Shown: positions 35,698-47,850, counted from the first letter of the stretch. The stretch: 64,000 nt of DNA from Galeopsis tetrahit (GCA_963675135.1 OY776127.1:87777182-87841181), one strand, 5' to 3'. Translations and numbers: made by a program. The notes: a model not told the origin generated them from the sequence alone.

Positions 35698-36221
35698 CTC
35701 CCTCAGTTCTATACTTGAAGACCCAAACTAATTGAACACGAGTTTTAATGAATAAATTGTTTATAGTAAAGTCTAGTATGCACTCGAGTGTATGTCGTGC
35801 ACTGCACTCGAGTGCATGTCGTGCACCCTAGTTCATGTTGCACTTTTCAGTTTTACTGACTTACACTTTTTGGTAAATGGTGTTGCACTTTTCAATTATT
35901 ACTAAAAATATTATTATACAGTTTAATATTTGATAAGTGCAACACCATTTACCAAAAATTAATAAATAGTAAAAAAGTTACTTTTTAGTGTAATAAAGTA
36001 GTGACATTTACCAAAAAGTAATAAATAGTAAAAAAGTTACTTTTTAGTGTAATAAAGTAGTGACATTGGTTGTAATAAATAGTAAAAAAGTTACTTTTTA
36101 GTGTAATAAAGTAGTGACATTGGTTGTAATATTGTGATGTTTTAAGGAGATTGTTTAAAAGTGTTTTTATACACCGGTAAAATAGATCTTAAAATAGATC
36201 TTCAAGTATGGGAGGAGGGAG
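35698..36221. mobile_element. Stowaway-like element carrying a nested palindromic MITE and a triplicated unit
   Basis: Outer ends CTCCCTCAGTTCTATACTTG and CAAGTATGGGAGGAGGGAG are inverted and flanked by TA. Inside, 35764-35957 is a rearranged copy of the CTCGAG palindromic MITE. At 35951-36131 a unit of 54-59 bp (AATAAATAGTAAAAAAGTTA + CTTTTTAGTGTAATAAAG) is repeated three times. The right-hand interior (TTTTAAGGAGATTGTTTAAA) matches 59560-59580 in the nested element at 58381-59657. Confidence 0.75.
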
Positions 36222-36979
36222 TAATATCTTAAGCTTACATCTCATAAAAAGTATGATTTACCAAAAAAAAAAGAAAGTAAAATGTCTTATTAAGAATAAG
36301 AGGGAGTATTAATTTACAAAAACTTCTCAATAAACCTCTGTTATAAAAGAAAAACCGATTCAATCTTGCCTAGACAGCCATATTTATAAATTTAAAATTT
36401 ATTTTTAAACTCTTTTTTATATAGGAGTTCAATTTAAAAAGTCATGAACATTTTTCAAAAAAAAAAAAAAAATCTAAGTAATACCAATGGCTTGGTAATG
36501 ATGTACGGAACACAACATTATTTTTGTAAAATTCTATCGAAATAAAAAAAATTAAGGCAGTCAGAAACTAGACAAAGATTAAAGGTTGATTTATATTGTA
36601 ATGTATTTTTCTTAAAATATCATAATCACGTGAATTAATTGAACCATGCTGCAATTTGAAACAAACTGCATGACTATCAATTGTACATAACTTCACAATC
36701 AAGTTAATCAACACTAATCAACACAATTATATGACCAATAAAAGGAGACTAGAGCAATAAAACATATCATAAATCAGTGCCTATTAATAACCAGTCTATA
36801 ACATGACTAGAGGAACTGTCTTACATTGCAAAATTTCAAACTTAAAACAGGAGAAATATGACAGTAATTGTTGGACAAAACAAGTGAAAAGCTAAATATT
36901 TCAACCAAAAAAGCTGATAAAACAGCAGATGAGAGAAACTCAAATTCCTAACATTAGCATAAAATAAATATGGTACTAA
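36222..36979. other. Intergenic, likely including the 3' region of RPS9
   Basis: AT-rich; the last few hundred bases probably contain the RPS9 3' UTR on the reverse strand. No other gene or element ends seen. Confidence 0.4.
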
Positions 36980-37041
36980 AGCTTACTCTTCATCATCCTC
37001 GTCTCCATCACCACCGGATGCCTCCTTTATGTTACCAAAGC

Positions 37042-38517
<1,476 letters not shown>

Positions 38518-38773
38518 GTTTCTCCTCCGCCTGCTCCGCCGCTACCGCCCTCAACTCCGATCTGCTAATGTAGATAAACAAAGACTAGGGTTTTGCGAAA
38601 CAGAATTTGAGACAGGCTATATAGTCTTTGAATGGGCCGAAACCTAATGGGCCTATTACAGATTAGAAAAAGTATTGGGCTGTTTTTTTATCGGCCCACT
38701 TATAATTTAATTTCAGCACTTTATCCTTTAAATTAAAATCAAAAAACACGATTTTGAAAAAGAGGAAAAAAAA
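38518..38773. promoter_or_regulatory. Shared bidirectional promoter of RPS9 and the GCD1-like gene
   Basis: Only 256 bp separate the two start codons. It contains a telo-box (TAGGGTTT, 38586-38593) and four site II-type cores (TGGGCC at 38633, TGGGCCT at 38648, TGGGCT at 38676, GGCCCA at 38693). Site II plus telo-box combinations are bound by class I TCP and telo-box factors. They are typical of genes for ribosomal and mitochondrial proteins, which is exactly this gene pair. Confidence 0.8.
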
Positions 38774-40638
38774 ATGAGGCTAATTCAGCGATTAACCTCC
38801 ATCATCAAAACCCCCCTCCTAAACCCCGCCGCCGCCGCCGTCCGCCGTTTCTCTTCGGGGAGAGCTAAATCCGGCGAGGAGGAGTGGAATGACGCGTGGG
38901 AAACTGCATGGCTCCCCGACGATCTCTCCGGGAAATCGTCACGCGCGCCATGGGAAGCCGACGTTAATTTCTCTCTCCCCGCCGTGGAGCAAAATCCCCA
39001 AACTGCAATTTCCGCCGCGCCGGAAGAAATTGATCCTGAGACGAAGGCTTTCGTGGAGGACATGAACGATAATTGGGACCAAAGGAAGGGCAAATCGGTC
39101 AAGAAGGATGTTGAGGTGAGTGTGGGTGTGGGGTCTTCAGAATCCCCCTCCTCCTCGTCTTCTCTTTATAGCTTGGATAATATGAAGCGCGATTATAGAT
39201 TGAAAAAGCAGAAATTACACGCGGGGCTGTGGGTGAAGGAGATTGAGAAAATGGAGGAGGCTAAATTGGGAAATTTCGTCGGCGGCGACGATATTGAGAA
39301 ATTGCTTGATAGCGCCTCTGAGTATGTACCCTTTTGTTGGATTATTTTTGTTGAATCTGGTTATTTTCCATATGTGGCATCAATTCAGCTGTGCAATGCA
39401 GCCTTTATGCTCATGTTTACATCATGTTTGTTAATTTGCTTGTTGAGAACTTTATATATAATCAGAACCTTTTTTGGTTGGATAATTGTAGGATATTTAA
39501 TTCTACAAACATTGATCATTTTTGTTTAATCTGGTTATTTTCCATATGTAGCATCAATTCAGCTGTGCAATGCACCCTTGCTCATGTTTACAACATGTTT
39601 GTTAATTTGCTTGTTGAGAACTTTATATATAATCAGAACCTTTTTTGGTTGGATAATTGTAGGATATTTAATTCTACAAACATTGATTATTTTTGTTTAA
39701 TCTGGTTATTTTCCATATGTAGCATCAATTCAGCTGTGCAATGCACCCTTTATGCTCATGTTTACAACATGTTTGTTAATTTGCTTGTTGAGAACTTTAT
39801 ATATAATCAGAACCTTCTTTTTTGGTTGGATAATTGTAGGATATTTGATTCTACAAACATTGATCATTTTTGTTTAATCTGATTATTTTCCATATGTAGC
39901 ATCAATTCAGCTGTGCAATGCAGCCTTTATGCTCATGTTTGTTAATTTGCTTGTTGAGAACTTTATATATAATCAGAACCTTTTTTGGTTGGATAATTGT
40001 AGGATATTTGATTCTACAAACATTGATCATTTTTGTTTAATCTGGTTATTTTCCATATGTAGCATCAATTCAGCTGTGCAATGCACCCTTTATGCTCATG
40101 TTTACAACATGTTTGTTAATTTGCTTGTTGAGAACTTTATATATAATCAGAACCTTTTTTGGTTGGATAATTGTAGGATATTTGATTCTGCAAACATTGA
40201 TTCGGGGGATCCCAAAATTCCCGGTTCTGATTTCAAGAACAAGCCTGAAGGGTGGGAAACAACATCGAAGAACCCTGATGGCAATGTATGGGATATGTCA
40301 CAAAGAGAAGAAGACATTTTGGTTCAAGAATTCGAACGTCGAATTGCCTTCAATAAGTTCCAGGTTCGTATAGTTGTTATCTGGTTCATAATTTGTTTAT
40401 GTAAATGGGGTTTGATTCGTGGTTTTTGTTTCAGATTGCAAGCTTTATAAAAACGCACATATTTAGTCGAAGGAGGCCCGTCGATGGATGGAAATACATG
40501 ATCGAGGTTATCGGACCAAACTCGAAGAAAGGGAGGGGTAGTGTTTCAAGATTGGCTAGTGTTACGGATGAATCGACTCAACCTTACACAGAGGAGAAGC
40601 CTTATTCCAGTAATTACTCTTCTTCTAAAGGCAGATGA
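38774..40638 (+). CDS. GAMETE CELL DEFECTIVE 1-like mitochondrial protein, three exons
   Basis: Exons 38774-39321, 40177-40363, 40435-40638; 939 bases, 312 residues, frame kept across GT..AG borders (phase 2, then 0). The N-terminus MRLIQRLTSIIKTPLLNPAA with Arg and Ser and no acids before RRFSSGR is a classic mitochondrial presequence. The following EEEWNDAWETAWLPDDLSGK and APWEADVNF match what I remember of Arabidopsis GCD1 (At5g62270). So do the later WDMSQREEDILVQEFERRIA and VDGWKYMIEVIGPN stretches. GCD1 is a plant-specific mitochondrial protein required for gametic cell fate and embryo development; it has been annotated as a ribosomal-protein-like factor. The molecular role is not certain. 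A five-copy array fills intron 1, and part of exon 3 is duplicated in the 3' UTR. Name from memory, not alignment. Confidence 0.78.
39354..40200 (+). repeat. Five-copy ~163-177 bp tandem array in GCD1 intron 1, carrying the splice acceptor
   Basis: Each unit runs TGG TTATTTTCCATATGTAGC .. CAGCTGTGCAATGCA .. TTGTTGAGAACTTTATATAT .. TTGGATAATTGTAG and GATATTT(A/G)ATTCT(A/G)CAAAC. The unit therefore includes an acceptor and 25 bases of the following exon. Acceptor AGs end at 39491, 39662, 39839, 40002 and 40176; the last is the genuine exon 2 junction. Long open frames across the array arise because the unit is free of stops in one frame. Confidence 0.9.
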
Positions 40639-40766
40639 AAATGCTGTCCAAGTGCTGAATCTTTAGGCCCGTCGATGGATGGAAATACATGATCGAGGTT
40701 ATTGGACCAAACTCGAAGAAAGGGAGGGGTAGCGTTTCGAGATTGGCTAGTGTAACGGATGAATCT
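40474..40766 (+). repeat. Duplicated part of GCD1 exon 3
   Basis: The 102 bases from AGGCCCGTCGATGGATGGAA to ACGGATGAATC occur at 40474-40575 (coding) and again at 40665-40766, 191 bp downstream in the presumed 3' UTR. A few synonymous-looking changes separate the copies (ATCGG/ATTGG, TCAAG/TCGAG). The downstream copy stops shortly after, at a TAA. Confidence 0.85.
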
Positions 40767-41297
40767 TACTGGAGAGTGTAATTATGAATCTTATTTATGT
40801 GATTTGGTTTTTTTCTGCCAATGGCTGCCTGTTGTATTTTGTATTTGAAAATATCATTATCGATCAGTACAAAGTCTTCTTTGAGTATCTTGGAAAAAAT
40901 CCAAACAAGCTAATGGCAAATTGCAAGATAAATTCATACAGTATGTCATGCAACGGAGCCTCAAAAGAGGCTCCGTTGAAACTCGAGACAGCATTTCTAA
41001 AGACCTGCGCCGTTGGCGTACATCCAGACTGCGCAGCAGGTACGGGCTAAACCAGTGCCTACTGCAGCAGCTGTTTCACTCAAAGGGCTGCAATAACAAA
41101 ACCAAATATAACGAGCAAAGTGTTACATTTTGTCCATAGTAAAATTTAAATAACGACGAAAATGCAGCTCACTTTATCAGAATAAGCATATACTGTAACA
41201 ATGTTGAAGACAAATATACAAGAAAATAATAGGCTTAGAAAAGGTGGAGGGCTTGAATAAAAAATCAGCAAAAATTGGAGGAAAAAAATATTGAAAT

Positions 41298-41369
41298 TAT
41301 CAGAGCCAGGTTTCGATCCTGGGACCTGTGGGTTATGGGCCCACCACGCTTCCGCTGCGCCACTCTGAT
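41298..41369 (-). tRNA. Initiator tRNA-Met (CAT)
   Basis: Reading the reverse strand gives a complete 72-base cloverleaf. The acceptor stem is ATCAGAG/CTCTGAT, with the A1:T72 pair diagnostic of eukaryotic initiators. The anticodon loop is CCCATAACC, preceded by the GGG run of an initiator anticodon stem. The T-loop reads GGATCGAAACC, the AUCG form of initiators, not TTC. The anticodon is CAT. No intron. A run of seven Ts on the transcript (41282-41288) acts as the Pol III terminator. A CAA-type element lies just upstream, as in plant tRNA genes. It lies alone between two protein genes. Confidence 0.96.
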
Positions 41370-41503
41370 TTATTGATTTCTATAATCATAAATATATTTA
41401 TATTCAATAGAAGAGCAAGCAAATGTTTATTTCATAATAAATGAAAATTCAAGATAACAGAAAGGACTCTGATAATAATATATTCGACTATTTTAAATAA
41501 ATA

Positions 41504-41806
41504 CTCCCTCCGTTTTTTATTAAGTGTCATTTTAACATTTTTCAACAAATTAAGATATTAAATTATGTACCATTTTAACCTTCATTAATGATAAATAATT
41601 TTATTATTAAACTTTTGTTTAGTAATGAATGTGACCAATAATGTAGGTGGTATTCATATATACAATAATTATGGATTTTCCATGATTTATGCTATACTAT
41701 ATTTACAAGGGTAAAATTGTCAAAATTAAAGAAAATAATGTAGAATGACACTTATTTTAAAAATATTTTAAAAACCAAAGTGACACTTAATTAAAAGTGG
41801 AGGGAG
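41504..41806. mobile_element. Stowaway-like MITE
   Basis: TA-flanked; left end CTCCCTCCGTTTTTTATTAA, right end TTAATTAAAAGTGGAGGGAG. Inner arms AAGTGTCATTTTA / AAGTGACACTT. Same subfamily as 7975 and 57373. Confidence 0.82.
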
Positions 41807-41846
41807 TATCACCCAAAAAAATCATTTGCAAATGAAAAATCGCTAA

Positions 41847-42147
41847 GGGCATGTTTGTTTTGGGATTTTGAGAATTTTGAAATTCGAATTTTAAAATTCT
41901 AATGTTTTTTATGTTTTGTGCTTGTTTTGAAATTTATGTAGGGTAGGATTTAACTTTATAGAATAGGATTATAGGTTTTATAGGTATTTATATAGAGTCT
42001 GTAAGTATTTATAGAATTGACTTTTATAGGGTTTATAGGTATTTATAGGGTGGAATTTTGAAATCCTGAATCAAAATCTCAAACTGTAACGAGGGTGGAG
42101 TTTCGAAATCCCAAATTCGGATTTTCCATCCCAAAACAAACATGCCC
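41847..42147. mobile_element. PIF/Harbinger-like MITE, perfect TAA target duplication
   Basis: Left end GGGCATGTTTGTTTTGGGAT, right end ATCCCAAAACAAACATGCCC. TAA flanks both sides (41844-41846, 42148-42150). The interior TATAGGTATTTATAGGGT repeats are shared with 52255-52572, its closest relative here. Confidence 0.88.
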
Positions 42148-42357
42148 TAAGATTTATAATTCACACATTGTTTCCTTTCTCCATTCAAATTTTCCAACTA
42201 GTCATAATTTTGTACGAATTACACTGATAAAATTGAGTTTCTGCACAAACATAAGTGAACATCGCGAAATTTTACAACCGGAAAGAGGAAAAAACTCAGA
42301 TAAAACGTCTGTAAATTTTTACTGTTTCAATTATGGTCATTTTAATCTTAATTTTAG

Positions 42358-42603
42358 GGGTTCGTCTGCTATGGACTCGAGTGTATGTTGTGCACCCTAG
42401 TCCATGTTGCACTTTTAAGTTTACTGACTTACACTTTTTAGTAAATAATGTTTCACTTTTCAATTATTAAACTGTATAATAATAGTTTTAGTAATAATTG
42501 AAAAGTACAACACTATTTACCAAAAAGTGTAAATCAGTAAAACTGAAAAGTGCACATAGACTAGGGTGCACAGCGTGCACTCGAGTGCATACTAGACTTT
42601 ACC
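42358..42603. mobile_element. Palindromic MITE (CTCGAG family), perfect 9-bp TSD
   Basis: Left end GGGTTCGTCTGCTATGGACT, right end ACTCGAGTGCATACTAGACT + TTACC, with long inverted arms built from GACTTACACTTTTTAG, GTTTCACTTTTCAATT and complements. The 9-bp direct repeat TAATTTTAG flanks it (42349-42357, 42604-42612). Second clear case of the 9-bp duplication in this family. Confidence 0.88.
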
Positions 42604-42900
42604 TAATTTTAGTTATTTCAACCTCAAATTTTAATCTTTTGTGCATTAATTTTGATCATTTTAGTCTCAAACCATACATTATGTTTTGTCTCTACCCTTT
42701 TGTCTCTTTATTCTGAATTAAATTATTAACATGAACGATAAATCTTATTACCAAAAATCTTGTTTAATGAAAACTGCACATATATTAAACACCCGAAACC
42801 AAGATATGAATTAATATCAACAAAAACAGAATCAACTAAGAAAAGATTGTGTGGTTACAATACAACCAGAAAGGAAGAAAATAGAACTAGGCATGAAGTT

Positions 42901-45900
42901 TCAACTGTTTTCTTGTTGCGATGAAGATACTATGCCATTCGTTCTTATGTTATGTCGCTCGCATAGCCTCGGCCCGTTTAGCGCCCACCACTTCTCCGCT
43001 TGTTCCTCTGTGAAATGTTTCCTACTGTAAGAAGACGAATCACAAAAGGTTAGCTTAGATTAAGAGAATCGCAGCTGTGAAATAGGACAAAACAGTACCT
43101 GAATCGAACTCGTCTTAGTTCATTGGAACCATTGGATAGGGAGACGAGAGTTATGTACACACCAGGCTCGTCTTGTACTGTGCGTTCTGCTTTAGCTCCT
43201 CCATTAGACAATGGTGGTGGAGTAGTTGAATTGTCACTAGACTCGCACCCACTCGAGTAGTTGCTACTTTGCTCGTTCTGGCATGCAACTTGTTCGTCTG
43301 GTGGCATTCTTTCCGCCATCTCTTTTATCTGCAAACCATTAGGATCCTCCATTACATAAATTAAATCTAACGGAATCCAAATAAGCAACAATGGTGAACA
43401 CAAGAAATTAAATCTAACGGAATCCAAATAAGCAACAATGGTGAACACAAGAAATTAAATCTAACGGAATCCAAATAAGCAACAATGGTGAACACAAGAA
43501 ATTAAATCTAACGGAATCCAAATAAGCAACAATGGTGAACACAAGAAATTAAATCTAACGGAATCCAAATAAGCAACAATGGTGAACACAAGAAATTAAA
43601 TCTAACGAATCCAAATAAGCAACAATGGTGAACACAAGAAATTAAATCTAACGGAATCCAAATAAGCAACAATGGTGAACACAAGAAATTAAATCTAACG
43701 GAATCCAAATAAGCAACAATGGTGAACACAACAAGAAGTTAAATCTCTCGTTCTCAGAATTATTTTGGAAAAACAAGACGTAGAAGGGACATACTATGGG
43801 CATTAGCATCTAAGAAATGCATTAATGGAAATATATTTAAGTAGTACTTCGTAATATATATAAGCGAAGCCACCAACCTGAGCAGTCAACGACTTGATCA
43901 CTTCTTTCGCTGCTTCACTTTTCTCCGATTCATCAGCTGCCCGTGCACTCATCTCCTTCAATTGCTTCGTTTTCCTATCCAATTCACCTTCGAGAATTTG
44001 GGATTTGCTCCTAAGTTTTTCTATCTGAAAACATATCAACCCGAATTCGACTAAGTAAAAATTACTATTATAACCTCACACGAGGTGTTATGATAAATTC
44101 ATTGAATAAAACGACGTTGGATACCTGTGCCCTTAAACTTTTGACTTCCAGACTTAAGCTATCGTTGCTACTCCTTATTATATCATCGTCTCTAGTTGCT
44201 TCTGGTGTCCTGGACGACGATGGTGATGGGGTTGAAGACCTCCAAGGGCTTTTCCCGAATATTGGCGATGTTGACTGAGAAAGCATGCTAGAATCAGGAA
44301 CAGAAAACGAAAGAGAAGACTGCAAAGATCCAAACGGGCTAGTGCTGATCTTCTGAATGTTACCATTCTGAAGAGGAAATACGCGATTATCATTTGATTC
44401 TGTTTTTCCATTAAATGTGGAAAATCTACCAATCTTGAATGATTCAGCAAATGATAATCTGGAAATGTTGCCTGTTAAACGAGGAACCCCACTCTCTTTT
44501 TCGGTCAATTCAACGGGCCTATATAGAGATCCTCCACTTTTAACATGAGGAACTCGAAAATCTGCGGTCTTCTGTAATTTCGCAAAACAATCATCGCAAA
44601 CACGATATGGCTTGTTCATGGTGGGGGCTAACGCAGCTTTAAGTGACTTCCGACTGCTACACACTTTGCAGAAACCGAGCCCACAGTTGTAACAGTTGTG
44701 ACGTTTTCGCATGAAATTGAAGGGGTTTTGGCAACCAGAGCACACGGAATTGTCGGCACTAGATATCCATTTATGAAGACATATAACAGCAGTAAAATTC
44801 GAACCACAAGCAATACTTTTCACTTGCTTCTCTTTCAAAAAGCTCACGAGTGTTGGTGTATTCCTGTCTTCATTATCACCGTGCCCTAGTTGCCCATTTC
44901 CACCTTTACCCCACGTATAAACTTCAGCTTTCGAAGTCAAAGCAGCAACATGATGTGACCCGCAAGCAATCTCTTCCACACTACTATCACCAATGTCTCC
45001 CGTTATACAATGTGGCCCCTCCGAATTTCCCATAGAGTATACTTTTCCTGAAGTAGTCAGAGCAACAGTAAGGTTGTTCCCACAGGCTACCTTACAAAAA
45101 TCTATGTCAACCAACGAGGCAATACGCTCAGGAAATAGTCTCGACTTATTATCACTGTGCCCAAGTTGACCTCTTTCTCCATCACCCCACGTGAACAACT
45201 TTCCAGCTTTGGGTCCTCGTCCAAAAATAGAAAGTCCAGAAGTCTTTTTTTCAACAACTGCTGCAGTGTGCCATACACCACAAGCAACGCTCACTGTCTG
45301 AGATCCCGTTAAAGCTTCGACTTCACGTGGAATACACACACTACTACGATCTCCATGTCCTAATGCACCAAAAGTCCCATCTCCAAACGTAAACAGCTGC
45401 CCACCAGATGTCAACAGAGCCGTATGCCAGGGCCCACAAGAGATGTACGCCACTTGTAAGCCCTCGATTGGCCCACCGACCTTTTTGGGGACCCAGTGAC
45501 TGGCCTCACTTCCATGCCCGAGCAAGCTGCAGTTAAAAGAACCATCACCCCAAGTGTAGAGATCACCAGAAAGAGAAACGGCACAAGTATGATAATCACC
45601 ACAAGCAACCATTTCAATGTTCTTTCCACTAAGAGTTTCGATATGCTTTGGGTGGGAAACATCTGCTTCGACTCCATGCCCCAGCCTCCCGCCAGATTCT
45701 TTACCCCAGCTGTATATTTCCCCTTGTTTTGTGACTAAAACGGCGTGTTTTCGCCCACAAGCAATATTGTGTACATCAAGAACCCCTGTTGACTCCAAAG
45801 CCTTGGGCACAAGAGCGTCGATCTTCTTATTAGACGATCTATCGACTTTAGTCAGACCACCTCCCATCCCACCCCCACCAGTACCTTCTCCCCATATGAA

Positions 45901-47850
45901 AACATCGCCCATGTTTTCCGAATCCTCATTGCAAGAACCTTGACTTGATGAACTTACAGCACTGGAAAGGCTAACTCTGACTGTTTCAGTTCCAGAGTTT
46001 CGGGCATTTGAGTTTTCTGCTGACTGTTGAGTGGGAACACATGAAACGGGCTCGGCTAGTTGGGGAGGATTCTTGATTGATGGGGCGGTGTATGAAAAAA
46101 TGTCAGAGAACGCTTTTCCCAATCTTGTGTGAGAAGTGTTTTCTGATCGTTGTGCATCTCCGTGATCATGAGCAAACTGATTAGTTGGATGAAAATGGAG
46201 ACGAGTTAGATTAGGAAAAACGGAATTGGATAAATCTTTGATCCAAGAAATAAGATGGCAAAACTCACAAATGAACTTGATCTGGAAACCCTACTACAAC
46301 TATGAGGACTATCTGATGATGAAATGTCACTCTTTGATTCATTTCTCGTCTTCTTGTAGCTACCACGTGCAATTAGAGCTTTTAAACCAACAAACCAAAC
46401 CTCGGCTTCGTCCTTATCTTTACATATCTGTAGAAATTCGAAAACTGAGAATTAACCAGATTTAACTGACATCTATATAAATAATCCAATATGACAGGTC
46501 AAGCTTTAAGAACATATACAATGCATGGTTGACACGTATTGAGAGAACCTCCAATAACTCATCACGTCATGCATGTGAACATGTAATAAGAGAACAGTCG
46601 GGAACTCACCAAATCCAAGGATCTGTCATTATATATAAGAGAAAATGATTGATATTCCTTTTCAGGCCGAGGATACCGCTGGAATATTGCCTGATAGGAG
46701 ACGAATGAAAGATAAAAGTCAAATCTACAAAAACTACTACCAAATCACCAAACATTTAATGAGATTCATTACTGGATAAAATCACCAAACAAGCATCCCT
46801 TTTAAGCATTAAATACATAAAATGTTGAGTCGGATTCACTTTATTTAGAAGATGCCGACTGAACAGAATTACAGAGTTTTTTATATGGAGAAAATCATTG
46901 ATCATACTCACAGTTCTCTGTCCAGGAATTATCCTGGAAATTTGACGTAGTTCGAGCTGTTTCTCGTCTTTTCCATAGTACCATATCAAGGTAGATTCAT
47001 CCTGAAATTAGCACAATTACCATTTAACTACAATCCTTATAAGGCATATTAAAAATAACGACACTAAACTTGTTGGTTATACAATGAACGAAGATATTTA
47101 TACGTCCACGCGGTCAGATGCCACCAATCAAGTCATTAAGATACTCCTAACTCAGAGCATCAAATACAACTCACTTTCTTTACGAATTACAATTGGATTA
47201 AAATCACAGAAAGCAGCTTACTGCAGAAAGTCGAAATGGACAAAACTTTGGCTTCCCTCTCCGCCCGTACTTCAGCAAGTGAGCCCCTTTCTTAAGGGCT
47301 GTAATGGCCTAAAACACAATACAATTTCACTCAAACGCATTACAATCCATAAACAACCTTAAAGATTACAGCATTCCATCAAGAAAAACTTCATAAACAT
47401 GCAAGTGTATAAATGGAATGCTTATAAAGAAACTTTGGCTTCCCTCTCCGCCCGTACTTCAGCAAGTGAGCCCCTTTCTTAAGGGCTGTAACGGCCTAAA
47501 ACGCAATACAATTTCACTCAAACGCATTACAATCCATAAACAACCTTAAAGATTACAGCATTCCATCAAGAAAAACTTCATAAACATGCAAGTGTATAAA
47601 TGGAATGCTTATAAAGAAACTTTGGCTTCCCTCTCCGCCCGTACTTCAGCAAGTGAGCCCCTTTCTTAAGGGCTGTAATGGCCTAAAACCCAATACAATC
47701 CATAAACATCCTTAAAGATTATAACATTCCATCAAGAAAAACTTCATAAACATGCAAGTGTATAAATGGAAGCTTATAAAGAACAGGGTAGATGCAAACT
47801 ACCTGTTCGACGTCTCTTTCAACGAAACTCGGCCTATGCAAATCAGCCAT
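42901..47850 (-). CDS. PRAF-type PH-RCC1-FYVE-BRX domain protein, nine coding exons
   Basis: Exons (reverse strand): 47803-47850, 47222-47308, 47001-46912, 46690-46610, 46427-46269, 46176-44125, 44024-43878, 43328-43099, 43024-42901. All borders are GT..AG and in frame: 1005 residues. Order: PH domain (about 1-130, starting MADLHRPSFVERDVEQ); RCC1 beta-propeller repeats (about 245-620, many GxxHTAA/GxLGHG and YTWG words); FYVE zinc finger (about 624-690, WISSAD, eight Cys/His ligands, RKRHNCYNCG, RVCDDC); a coiled coil (840-888); a C-terminal BRX domain ending VRFSRKHFTEEQAEKWW (about 960-975). PRAF proteins bind phosphoinositides through PH and FYVE. The RCC1 part can act as a guanine-nucleotide exchange factor for Rab GTPases, and family members scaffold polar signalling at endomembranes or the plasma membrane. 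A leader intron lies at about 47873-48251. The gene has an extra exon-2 duplication and an intron-7 array. Confidence 0.95.
43362..43745. repeat. 47-bp minisatellite, eight copies, in PRAF intron 7
   Basis: The unit reads GGAATCCAAATAAGCAACAA followed by TGGTGAACACAAGAAATTAA and ATCTAAC. Starts occur every 47 bases from about 43371 (one 46-base unit near 43605). Copies are almost identical, implying recent expansion. It is intronic; the frames that cross it are artefacts. Confidence 0.92.
47243..47785 (-). repeat. Triplicated exon-2 start and adjoining intron in the PRAF gene
   Basis: A 187-bp unit starts at 47243, 47430 and 47617. On the gene strand it holds intron 3' sequence, the acceptor TTTTAG|GCCATTACAG and 66 bases of exon 2 (to CCAAAGTTT). 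Only the copy furthest from exon 1 (47222-47308) continues into the full 87-base exon with donor GCA|GTAAGC. The other two run into intron sequence (CTTTATAAGC) and lack a donor. The third unit is shortened by an internal deletion. Confidence 0.9.

Noticed and set aside
39391..40450. Long + strand open frames of 163 and 173 residues across the GCD1 intron
   Set aside because: They are produced by the tandem array, whose unit lacks stops in one frame. The repetitive hydrophobic translation has no family match, and only the final part overlaps real exon 2.
40921..41139. Frames between GCD1 and tRNA-Met
   Set aside because: They include a small inverted repeat (GGAGCCTC / GAGGCTCC near 40955) but show no family resemblance. 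They lie in the downstream region of GCD1.
43050..43729. Reverse-strand frames with repeated FTIVAYLDSVRFN-type peptides
   Set aside because: Translation of the 47-bp intronic minisatellite. Only the stretch from 43099 to 43328 is real coding sequence (PRAF exon 8).
43362..43745. Direct repeats that could suggest a CRISPR array
   Set aside because: There are no unique spacers; the units abut. The locus is a plant intron.
44090..45943. Several + strand and alternate-frame open frames over the RCC1-FYVE exon
   Set aside because: Shadows of the 2052-bp PRAF exon 6.
46226..47362. Small frames inside the PRAF introns and exons (46226-46465, 46756-46989, 47084-47362)
   Set aside because: They overlap PRAF exons 3 to 5 or the exon-2 repeat and are explained by the spliced model.
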